64,000 nt of DNA from Glandiceps talaboti (lineage: Eukaryota > Hemichordata > Enteropneusta > Spengelidae), in the NCBI RefSeq assembly GCF_964340395.1, contig NC_135556.1:14519910-14583909 (forward strand), written 5' to 3'. This document shows positions 11,474 to 22,285 of this stretch, piece by piece (the stretch's first letter is position 1; every line of letters begins with the position of its first letter). Made by a program: the position numbers and the translations under genes. The notes beneath the pieces are model-generated. The model saw only the letters and a program-made list of their open reading frames with translations, made no database searches and had not been told where the DNA came from.

Positions 11474-14400
11474 CACGCACGCACACACACGCACACACAT
11501 ACACACACATGCACGCACACACACATACATACATACACACACAGACAGACACATATACAGACAGACAGACAAATACTGACACAGACACAGACACAGACAC
11601 AGAAACAGACACAGACATACACAGACACACACACAGTCACAGACACAGACACATACACACACAATATAATATAAACATATATATAATACCTCAGATTTTA
11701 ACAAGACATTCAAATCATGCACTCATCCGGAGACAAACACATAAATTATACCTGTAGACCAATTGCAGCTATGAGGTGTTTGGGCATATCCTTGTTTCCA
11801 AAACAATAAATACACTTGTCCAGTTGTTTTGTTTGTCTTCTGTGTTCTGCAATGGCTTTAGCTCTATCTCTTTCTTCAATCTCAGCCTGTGACATCTCCT
11901 TGGTTGCCCTGGATACAAACATGTCATCTAAAGTGTAATTATCTTGGTCTGTCTTTTCAACAGCCTGTAAAAAACAAAGAAAACAATATACTGTATGATA
12001 GATTACAGTTCATTTGTAGTCTTAACAACAAACGTAAAGTATATACAGCAAATTTTAGCGATTTTACAGTCTTCAGCTAGTTCGCAAAGACTAATTTTGT
12101 ACTAATTACCAGACTGGAACATTGTGTTCATGTACAAGATGGCATTTTCGTCACTACTTATTTTTGCGTTTTAGTGAAAATAAGTTTTTGTTGAAAATTT
12201 CCAGGTCTACAGTATTCTACAATATAATTAGTAGTACTTCCTTTTTATGTCATATTTCTAAGAAGCTAACTATGTGTACATGTACAAACCATACACATTA
12301 TACCATGCACAAGCCAAGTTATAGTCTTTGATCAGAAAATATGGTTTATATACCCGGTCATTCTACATGGTGAAAACCTGTGTCTATGTTTCTGGTTCTG
12401 CATTCTAAATCGTCGTTATTTTTCTCAATTTCTCCTAAACTATGCTTGAGGAGGTATAATTATATCATTCCCTAATGTTTTTCTATTATTCAGTCAGAAA
12501 ATACTGGTGACCAGCAATTTGTCACTACTTGTCTAGTGACTTGTACTGACAAGGCCCCTTAGGTCACTCATATTTTCTTTGACTGAACAACGACAAATTT
12601 TGGAGAATAATATTTATTTACCAAAATCACAACACGTGCACCTTACAAACTAATTTTGCAGTCTCATCCACATGTACACAGCCCATGCACATCAACACAT
12701 GGACAAACACAGACAGACACACACACACATGCGTACCTAAACAGAAAGATACCTGTGCCTGGGCGCTTTGTCAAATATTTACCAAAAAAACAAAGCTTGG
12801 TAAAATGAAAGTATTAGGCCCTTGCTTGTGTGAGGGCGCTAACATAGATAAGTACGGTATATATCATAGAGTACATACTCTGCCAGCTAGTCTTGCAAAC
12901 ATAGCATTTTGATCTTCAGCTGTACTCATTCGTTCTCTCTGAACCATTGATTTCAAATCATATCTGTCATCATCAGCAAAGTACCGTTCTCGTTTGCCTC
13001 CAGTATCGTGGGTAGCAACCTGAAATTCAACGTAAGTAATATGACAACGGAATAATGGCAATAATTTGGTAACTTCATTATGTTTGGTAACTTAAGACAG
13101 TGCAAAAGTTGCATCAAAAGACCTGAACTCAAATGTGACTTATTGGTGTGTCTCTATTGTCAATATACTGTGACCTAACATGTGACCTGACCCCACAATG
13201 ACCTCAGTGACACAATTCTCGGTACCTGCAATAGGATTTTACCTCATGCTAGAGGGTCAAAGTAGAACAAGACAGTCAACCTATTCTCACACACATCTAT
13301 AGTAATGCATGTGTAGCATGTGGAGTGGAAGTTATGGGGTCGACCAGGAAATCGAAAAGTCATTCTTTGTATGACAAACCTAGGTGGTAGAATTCTATTG
13401 CAGATACTGAGAATTCATAGTGATCTGACCCCATCATGACCTGAGGATCACCTCATATGTGAGCACAATTGAAGAGTTTATTTTATTATCAATTTAAATA
13501 TTGAATTATTATTCTGATTTCACATCTCAAGAACCACTTTTACAAAGCAATACATAAAGAAGAATTGAATTCAGAGGTCGTCATCATAATCCATTGTTTT
13601 ACCTTCTTTTTCCTGCGTTTCTTTCCTCTCCCTTCTTCCCTTTCCATTGTCTGTTGTATGGGCCAACTTTGTCCAGTCCTATCAGTCCTTGTCAGTATCA
13701 CTTCTGACTCTTCCTCCTCTTCATCGTGATCACCATCATTTCTGTCAGTTCTCCGTGGTATCACTGCCTGAGTTTCTTTAGCCTTCCGTGATGCTTCGAG
13801 CTGAGATTTGATCCTTGCTGCTGTTTCCTATCATCATAGAAGTAGAGAATACTGTCATGGAAATTTTTATTTCCACTTAGACATGAATTTCAATTTTTTT
13901 TTTATCTCTGGTGTCTTTTATTTTTACAATCTAACTTAGTAAAAGTACCCCTTTACCTATAACTACTATGTGTCTTGTCTTGAATCAGGGAATATTGAAT
14001 AAAGTACATGATATGAACTGTATTTTGAGAGAAATAATATTCTTTGTGAATGAAATGCCAAGAAGTATCAACAATTAATGACTAACTAAGTCAGCAGGGA
14101 GTTGTACCACAAACTTACACTGAGTCATTGAACAATTTCATCCAAATCACTTCTACAATCACAAAATTTAAACATGTTTACATGCCAACCAACCAATCAT
14201 ATCCTATGTACCAACCTTGTACCAACCACATCCCACGTACCATAGTTAACCAATCGTATTCTATGTACCACAGTTAATCAACCACATCACATGTACTAAC
14301 CTCGTCTCCCATGATTTCTGCTTTCACAAGTTTTGCTCCTAATTCATTCATTTCTTTCTCTGTCAAGATCATGACTGGTGAGGGCGCTCTTTCCTCTTCA

Positions 14401-17400
14401 GACCCAGAGCTCTCAGAACTATCTGCTGACTCATCACTGTGTTGACTATCATTGTCTTTCTCAGGTGATTTCGACACCTCTGAGGTAGGTTTTAAAAATG
14501 ATTTATTTTTCCATGCTGGGGCATGATCAGATTTTGTGCTTGTAGTGGGTGTAGCTGACGATTCCATGTCCTCAGATGGTTTCATAAATGTTTTACTTTT
14601 CCATCGTGGGGCGTCAGTGTCTCTTGAAAAAGTGTCCCTACTGGATGACTTCTTTGATGATGTAGTACTCTCTTGAACTGAGTCTGATGGTCTCATGAAT
14701 TTTGTACCAGTGAGAGAACTGAGAAGTCCTTTTCTTCTGTATGAATCACTAGGTTTGTTAGAATCACTTTCACCTTTGGATGAATCTTGCTCTGTTTCCC
14801 TTTCTGATCTTGTATATCTATCTTGCCTTTCATGTCTATCCCTTCTCTCATGTTCTCTGGAGTCTCTCCTGTCTCTGTCTCTATCACTGTATCTATCCCT
14901 TTCTCTGTAACTGAGTCTGTCTTTATGGCTGTCACTCTCTTTGTTCCCATATCTGTCAGCATCTCGGTCCCTGTAGCTGCCACTGTCCTTATCAATCTCA
15001 CGATGATCAGTTCTTGGTCTGTCTCTGTTTCGATCTCTATCTCTATCTCTGTCTCTGTCTATGTTGCTATGTCTGTCCATATCTCTATCTCTGTCCCTGT
15101 ATCTATCTCTGTCTCTGCGTCTGTCCATATCTCTGTCTCTGCGATCCGTCCTCCACTTATCATCTCCCTGTTTGTACCTCATGGCACTATCCCTTTGTTT
15201 CTGTTTACCAGACATTTCTTCTGCTTCCTTCATCATCCTTTCAAATTTTTCCATGGACTGAAAAACGAAAAGAGAATACAGTTTCTTTAAACTACAAAAC
15301 AAAATATCAACGACATTACATGTACCTGCATAAATTTAATCCAATTACACACATCACATCAGAGGACTATTATAGTATTACTGTTAGAATTTGAGTGAAC
15401 CCCCCCCCCCCCCAAATTCATTTCAATATTGTTTCAATTTGTTCTTGAATAATAGGGATACCAAAGAGACAGCTATCAGTCTTTAATAAACAAGTCCAGA
15501 GAAAAGCATGTTCAATATAGCCATTCAGAGTCGTGTTTTATCACCTAAATTTGATACGCTTCGATCTGGCCCTTTACATTGGTAGCGTACAGATCAAAAC
15601 CAAACCAACAAACCAAGTTTTCTTTTATTCCCACTGCAGTGTGGGTTTTCAGAGATCTGTCCTAATCCTAATTTTAATTGTGTGCTATGAATGTGTCTTG
15701 TATGTTATATGTCACTGTGTTTTTTATTTGAATTCTTTGTTTGATGGGATGAATAATAGTTACATATTGACACTAACATTGATATTATTTGAGTAGAATT
15801 CTCACCTCATATCTATCAGCTATCACATCTTCTACAGGTCGATTTGTATCCTCAGCTTCCTGGCATGCTCTGTCATATGCCTTCTTCAACCACGACAGAC
15901 CACCATCTCCTACAGAGACTGGTGCTGATGAAGATGTCCGGTCCGGTTTGTCTTCAGGCATCCCAGTACCACCATCCTTCCAGAATGGATTCAGTTCCCT
16001 TGCACTTTGACCTGGCTTTAGAAGTAAAACAGACACATTTATTTCCTCCCTGGAGTCCAACATCTTTAAAGGTGAAAGAACTCAAAATTCTGTATTAAAA
16101 AATAACTGTTAGCTGTATCCTACTCCAAGGAAAAAATTCAGATGAAAACCGAACAACTTGATAGACTCTCATACATTTTATTATCAGGCCTTGCAACAGT
16201 CTTATAGTTATCATACATACAACTGCCGACATCAGACCATGGTGTATAAAAGTCTCTGCTGTTCCAACATGCTGAGTCAAGTGTTATTAATCAAATTCAT
16301 TTGTTTACTTTCCCTGTTTGTAACAGATGCCGTTTGTCCATGGCCTGATGTCAGCAGTTGTAGATGTCATTGTTTCAGAACATATTAGTTGGTAAAAATA
16401 GTCATTTTTCATTTTCATAGTGGAATGGAAAACCAATGCTGGAATGAAAGTATACTTAAAATATAGAATGGCCCTAAAGCTAAGCAATGTAGGAAATGAT
16501 GATACAAAGAAGAAACAAAGAATCAAATCTCCTTTTTCTTGCTTGGTTTTTACATCCATAATAAGAATACGCTTACATCATATATATACTTACTTTATCG
16601 AGGGACACTTTTTCTTGTTCAAGTTTCTCTTTTTCTTCTTTCTTTTGTTTTCTAAGGTCATCTCGTGTGTACGTGGCAAAGGAAAATGGGTCGTTTTCCA
16701 TCCAATTTTCTCTCTGCAGAAAACAACCAACAAGAAATGACAGTGAAGATTTTGATGAATGGGTTACTTTACAGAGTTGGTTGTCGAAGAAATGTCTCTG
16801 AAAAGATAACATGAACAGTTGGTGCATTGCAATGAATACTACGGTTTAAATAAATCCATTCACTGACAAGTAAGAAACACAACTTGACCTATCCTCAGAT
16901 TTTGTCAGACAGTGTGTAACTTGTTCCATATTTCTGCATTTTTCAATCAAATATGCTCATTATATATTCATAATTTTGACCATCTCAAACAAGCATGTTT
17001 TAAAAGGCAATAACTCAGCTAAATCTCACTCGATTTTCAAGCTGTTTCTGTAGACATTGTCGGCTTCCGATTGAAAATTATGCTATTGGACTTTTGACCC
17101 TTACCGATGATGCAGTGTTGTTTAAACAACAAAAAATGATAGTAACGGAAGCGGGACTTCAGCAACTTTCAGTGTAATGTTGAAATGCAAGAGATCCTTG
17201 CAGCGTACCCAAGGTTAGGATCGAGCTGGTAATTCCCAAATTAACACCTCGAACAATACTAATCTGTTTCTTACTTGTCTGTGATCCATCATAGAAAATT
17301 TGTATTGTCACAGTCCTTCTGATAGAGGGACTGTGTACTGGTGTCAATATTTTAAAGTGGCATATGGATGACAAAGAGGTATTTATTTTGGATTTTTTAA

Positions 17401-20400
17401 TTCAGAAACAACTCTACTATGTTTTACAGTTGAAAAAACAATGTGTAATAACTTATACTAAATCCTTGTTTGTAACTGAAAAAAATTACAAAACATTAAA
17501 AATGTTTAAAATATTTGATATTGTACGTACAATAACAATCTTTTTACTTTTTAGCTTTTTGCAATTTATTGATTTACAAACACGGATTTGAGGGAAATGC
17601 AATAGAGTTGTCTGAAGAATTAAAAATCCAAATTTTTTAATAAATAAATACCCATTTGTCATCCATATGTTCACTTTATGAACCAATTTTACTGTGAGTG
17701 GTATCTCCATGTAAATAACCCTCAAAATAGATGCAGTCTTTCTTTTTTCAGTAACAAAATCAAACTTCATTTCAAGAGAATATGGTATACTAGTAGACAT
17801 AAACAGGACATAATAAATACAAGAAAACTTTGGAGTCATAAAAGTACTTTGTAAAATAATCCTGAAGTAAATCCCTCTACTTCGGTACTTCACCTGTGGC
17901 CCTTTTAGTAGTGCTCCAGGAGGAGGTAGCTGAGGTCCTTTGACTGGGGGTCCTGTAGGAGGGGTATCCTCCTCAATCTTTGTATCAGTTTTAACGACCC
18001 ATTCCACTTCATCTTCAGAACCCTACCAGATATGAACAATAACATTCATTGTCATAAATATCATTATTTATTTTAATTGTCTCCGTTATAGCAAGTTTTT
18101 GTGAGGTCAATTTTCTAAACATTCTACATGTAACATTTGACTTGTCATAATATGGATACAAGGATATGGTGAAAATACTAGGTTAGTTAAAACACCAGGA
18201 CTGACCCTACCATGCAATATCATAATCTATTTTCTTGTAGTTTGGTTTTCAACACTGTTGTGGGGGTGGTGGTGGTGGTGGTGGTGGTGGGGGGAGGTTA
18301 AGCAAACTATGTAATTACACAATCTTCATTCATTTTGATAACCAATGTTGTACATGTAAACATTCCACTAATTTCTGGTTTTGACAAAAAGTGTACTCTG
18401 TTGTGACAGAGCTGATAAGTGTGATGTCATTTCCTGCAAGTTTTTCCCACAAACCATTGCAGGATATCCTCAAAATGGCCAAATACAGAAAAGTGCAGTA
18501 GGGCTTCTTTACAAGCTTTTGAAGTTAAGTAAGTTACCAAGGTGTTATTTTATCACCCAAAATCATATGACTTATGTTATGTAAGTTGATAGCAGTAATC
18601 AGCAGAAGTGTACTAAACCCAGAAATAAGTCTGACTGGAGTTTGCCTTTATGATAATTGCATATAGGTGACTCTTGATATTAAACTTGCATCAACCAACA
18701 CAAGCTACAATGGTTCTTTTTCTCTACTGAGTGTCTAATCCCACTTGTACTAGACTAAACAAACGTAAGTGTTCTATCAGTATATATATTAAAGAGACTT
18801 ACAGAACTTGAATTTCCATCATCTCCAAGACTGGATTTCTCTTTCTTGTGTTTCTTTTGTTTTTTATGTTTTTTGTGTTTCTTCTCTTTTTTATGTTTCT
18901 TTCCTTTTGTTCTTTCTTTCTGTAATTGGACAATATGACAAGTAGGTGAGGTTGGTGTGACATTAAAGAAAAATATATGACTTATCACATGACTGACATA
19001 CACAAAATAGGTACTTAAAGAATAAATGTTGGTGAGCAAAAGTCTAGAATATGCCACATAGTGTGTCTTCTACTAAAGTCAATTTGACACACCACTCACA
19101 GAAAGCGTTTTCTTGTGTTGTACCAAAAGTTGGTATTCCCTATTCCTTACTACGTGGCAAGCATGACTATATGTTGTTTTCCCCCCTCTCTCTTACTGAT
19201 TTCAAATTCCTAACCAATAAACTAGATACAGATACTGGAAGTTGAAGATACAGATACAGGTACAGATACAGATACAGATACAGATACAGATACAGATACA
19301 GATACAGATACAGATACAGATACAGATGCAGATACAGATACAGATACAGATACAGATACAGATACAGATACAGATACAGATACACTACAGGTACAGGTAC
19401 AGGTACTGGTACAGGTACAGATACACATCATAAAGAAAACCACACAACCTGGCATGAACCACAGACTCCATGATAACAAATATTCCTATAATGTACCTTA
19501 GTTATGAACTTACCATACTTATCCAGGAGAAAATAATCACATCTAGTAGTTCATAAAAATGTCATTGCCTAGTCTTGTGCCTAGTACCACTTTTGCTCAT
19601 TTGATTGAAAACATATGTACCTATTTCTGTCAAATATTATAATTCCACCAAGGCAATAAAGAACATACACTGAAAATTAAATCTTATACTTCACCTCCGA
19701 CTCTATCCTTTTATTCACAGATGGCAGCATCCAAACATCATCTCCTCTCTGTCGAGCTTCTTCTTTTCTGCGTTCTCGTTTCTCAAACTTTTCCTTTGCC
19801 TAAAATAAATAGCACGCAGTTATATATCTGTACGAATATTTGACTTAACACATACATGTACTAACTTTTGGCTGCAGGTAACACACCACACACACACACT
19901 TCACCATGCCCCTCATCATCACTCTACTGGTGAGTTTGTTGTAATTACTATTTCCCTTAGCTGAAATAATTGTTATTTGCAGCTGGTGTCGTTGTTTAGG
20001 AATACAATCCCAAATGTAATCCTTTTTTCCATTTTATTTTGTGTGTTTAACATTTTTCTTTTCTTTTCTCGTTTTATTTTCTCTCAGGATGTGCAAAAAT
20101 AATCCCCACAGTTACTGCAGTTATAATTCCCTGCGATTATTTTGCCGTGCGAGTTTTGTTTTATTGAACGTGAAAAAAAATACATGTATCCAGAAACATC
20201 ACAATATCTACCGTTCTACGACGTTTTCTGAGGTAAAATGACTAAATGACTAGACGGCAGTGTTCATCTTACAGGATTTATTCTCACCTCTTTCTCCGAC
20301 TTTTCAATAATGTGCTTACCTTTTCTAGTACATGTTCCCTGGCTTCTCTCAATTCTTGACGCTGTTTTGCTTTCTTCCACGAACTTTCAAATTCTATGGG

Positions 20401-20409
20401 GGCTGCCAT
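8233..20409 (-). CDS. CWF19L2: CWF19-like protein 2 (CwfJ family, spliceosome associated)
   Basis: Fifteen coding exons, read right to left: 20409-20320, 19799-19695, 18919-18803, 18022-17894, 16713-16594, 16015-15806, 15257-14301, 13827-13603, 13019-12879, 11964-11752, 11277-11161, 10625-10470, 10047-9967, 9051-8950, 8379-8233. They give 969 residues; the human protein is about 894. The start [15 protein letters not shown] and the neighbouring [11 protein letters not shown] match the family. Residues 66-95 are Lys/His rich. Exon 7 (residues 258-576) carries a long Arg-Asp dipeptide tract and three F-M/L-R/K-P motifs. The C-terminal half holds the two CwfJ domains: [26 protein letters not shown] (HIT-like His-x-x-x-x-x-x-His), [19 protein letters not shown] and EWWKPYDW. 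The family acts in late spliceosome/intron-lariat steps with the debranching enzyme. Every intron is phase 0. Head to head with MCTS1. Confidence 0.95.
9250..9590. repeat. MITE-like element with GATCC-rich inverted ends
   Basis: The left end (about 9270-9305) carries TCTGATCCGGATCCAATT and CCTGTCCACAC; the right side (about 9420-9585) carries GTGTGGACAGG and TTGGATCTGGATCAGA in reverse orientation. Subterminal copies of GATCCAGATCA and CCTGTCCACAC repeat inside. The element lies in the CWF19L2 intron between exons 13 and 14. Its clustered subterminal motifs recall hAT-type non-autonomous elements, but the superfamily is not proven. Confidence 0.5.
10265..10369. repeat. (AC)n / (ACGC)n microsatellite
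   Basis: An AC dinucleotide run passes into about 13 ACGC tetranucleotides. It lies in the CWF19L2 intron between exons 12 and 13. Confidence 0.95.
10654..10962. repeat. Degenerate ~68-bp minisatellite
   Basis: Four full units and one short unit start at about 10654, 10724, 10792, 10856 and 10924 (spacing 70, 68, 64, 68). Each contains GAAACTGATGACATCATAG or a close variant and ends CTTAACTTGACT. The array begins about 28 bases upstream of the acceptor of CWF19L2 exon 12. The TGACATCA core resembles a cAMP-response element with one change. Confidence 0.8.
11388..11664. repeat. Long (AC)n tract with ACAG/ACAT degenerate tail
   Basis: About 40 uninterrupted AC units are followed by mixed GCAC, ACAT and ACAG repeats. 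It lies in the CWF19L2 intron between exons 10 and 11. The long His/Thr or Cys/Val open frames across it are not genes. Confidence 0.95.
14186..14299. repeat. ~28-bp minisatellite abutting CWF19L2 exon 7 donor
   Basis: Imperfect units ending in ATGTAC or ACGTAC repeat at about 28-bp spacing (for example CATAGTTAACCAATCG... and CACAGTTAATCAACCA...). On the minus strand the last unit merges with the splice donor GTTAGTACATG that follows exon 7 (ends 14301), so the donor itself forms part of the repeat. Confidence 0.55.
16213..16367. mobile_element. Short MITE with ~28-bp terminal inverted repeats
   Basis: Left terminus ACAACTGCCGACATCAG with ACCATGG, right terminus the inverted form CCATGG...CTGATGTCAGCAGTTGT. 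Total about 155 bp, no coding capacity. It sits in the CWF19L2 intron between exons 5 and 6. A related but left-truncated copy lies at about 32945-33065. Confidence 0.7.
17355..17676. mobile_element. Tc1/mariner-like MITE, copy 1
   Basis: The element is about 322 bp, flanked by TA on both sides. Left terminus AAGTGGCATATGGATGAC is mirrored at the right by GTCATCCATATGTTCACTT, and both arms continue with ATTTATTTTGGATTTTTTAA-like sequence for about 60 bases. The TA flanks and lack of coding sequence fit a non-autonomous Tc1/mariner-type element. It lies in the CWF19L2 intron between exons 4 and 5. A second copy is at 45025-45375. Confidence 0.75.
18259..18297. repeat. (GGT)n microsatellite
   Basis: About ten GGT units end in a G run. 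Intronic in CWF19L2 (between exons 3 and 4). Confidence 0.9.
19225..19428. repeat. (ACAGAT)n hexanucleotide microsatellite
   Basis: About 24 nearly perfect hexamers (19246-19385) followed by degenerate ACAGGT units. It lies in the CWF19L2 intron between exons 2 and 3 and creates long Ile/Gln open frames that are not genes. Confidence 0.95.
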
Positions 20410-20530
20410 TTTGAATCTCTTGCCGTAAAGTGAACCTATTAGTATTGCGACGATTTGCGACTGTCTCTGTCTACCGAAAAAAGGTACGTCCATCAGTTCA
20501 TGTTGCAACCCACGAGGAAAACACAACAAA
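20410..20530. promoter_or_regulatory. Bidirectional promoter between CWF19L2 and MCTS1
   Basis: Only 121 bp separate the CWF19L2 start codon (minus, 20409) from the MCTS1 start codon (plus, 20531). Both 5' UTRs and both transcription starts must lie within or overlap this stretch unless further upstream exons exist. I see no TATA box. The arrangement implies shared control of a spliceosome factor and a translation factor; this is inferred from position only. Confidence 0.7.
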
Positions 20531-22128
20531 ATGTTTAAGAAGTAAGTATGCCGGTACGAGTTGAACAATTTGCGTTTGATTTTCGAGCAAAATGTGTCAA
20601 TTTATACTGTATTGAATTGCGATTTTGTGACAAGCGTTTTGGTGAATTGGAATGTTTATTTTTCAACTGCTAGACATGATAACCGCTGACGTCTGGCATC
20701 AATCGAGTGACATATTGATGAATGTGTCGCAGGTCATTCAAGGTAGTGAATTGTTCTATACGAACAGCAATACATATACATCTACGAAAACTTATATGTT
20801 TCATTCCAGGATTGGGCGGCTAATTTTTTGATTGACCCATTGGTTTATTTGTTGGTTGGTGTAAGGATATATGTTTGTTTATATGTTTGTTGAATGAATA
20901 TTTCGTTTGAATGTTGAAGGATTGGCTATGGAATAGTTGTCCTGCTTACAGATTGAATGAGGCAGGACTTGATGGTGTCTGTCGTCTCTTACACGTGATT
21001 CTGCAAGCAGGTCTGTTTAAGTGATCGGTAGCTCTTAATTATCCAAACAAGACAATATAAACTTATATATATATAGTGGCGTGCAATGATGTCAGCAGAA
21101 TGTCTTAGAGTGACTGAATTTGCAACTCTTCTGTACTCATTCGCTGTCATCAAAAATAGTGAACGAGTTGGACAACAGTACATGTACATGTTTTAATCCT
21201 TACAGAATTTCTGTAACTTTAAGTTATTTTCATCAACAACTGAGGGTGGGGTGGGAAATCTGATAAAATTGAAAAGATTTCCATACCTTGTATGATAATT
21301 TGATGGGGAACCGTGATAAAATATCTGTCAATTCTGGCAAATTCATTGTCATAAACCACAGCACTGTCCAAGACACACTGTCAAGACACATTGTCTTGAT
21401 ATTTCGCAGTCTCGCAGAAGAAAGCTCTGGTTCGCGGGAATTGGTAGATTTGATGTATTATATGTACTGCCACTGAGTCAAGTAACACACAGAATAAAAT
21501 AAAAAACATTCTGGCTCTCCAGTGTCTATGTTGAAATAAGTTATTTCGATCTCTATCTACATATTCTTCATTTTAGTTATGATCAAGACTACTGGTATGA
21601 GGGTTATCATATAACTGATATCATTTCATTGTACTTTCTTTTTTGTAGATTTGACCCCCAGGAGCATGTCTCCGGAGTGACACCATTGAAGTCTTCCATT
21701 CAGAAACACTTGAAACACAAACTAGTGGACATGTATCCAAACATAGAACCATACATTACACAGATATTGCCAAAAAAAGAGACTCTTAAACTCATCAAAT
21801 GGTAAGTTACACTTTCTGAATAGTCAAATTATGTGTATTTGAATTTTGTTTTGAGTCAAGGCATAGCTGATGTGATGTAATATGCACACACAAAAGTACG
21901 TACGTACGTATGTACATACATACATACATACATACATACATACATACATACATACATACATACATACATACATACATACATACATACATACATACATACA
22001 TACATACATACATACATACATACATACATACATACATACATACATACATACATACATACATACATACATACATACATACATACATACATACATACATACA
22101 TACATACATACATACATACATACATACA

Positions 22129-22159
<31 letters not shown>

Positions 22160-22176
22160 CATACATACATACAATA

Positions 22177-22213
<37 letters not shown>

Positions 22214-22253
22214 TACACACATACATACATACATACATACATACATACATACA

Positions 22254-22285
<32 letters not shown>

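Noticed and set aside
11146-11757. Long open frames of Cys-Val or His-Thr repeats on both strands
   Set aside because: They only translate the (AC)n microsatellite in a CWF19L2 intron.
13140-13450. Several TGACCT half sites as a nuclear-receptor enhancer
   Set aside because: Spacing is irregular and the motif is short; it may be a weak internal repeat in a CWF19L2 intron.
14695-15394. Plus-strand open frames rich in Ser, Val, Leu and Tyr
   Set aside because: They are antisense to the Arg-Asp tract of CWF19L2 exon 7, whose frame has family matches.
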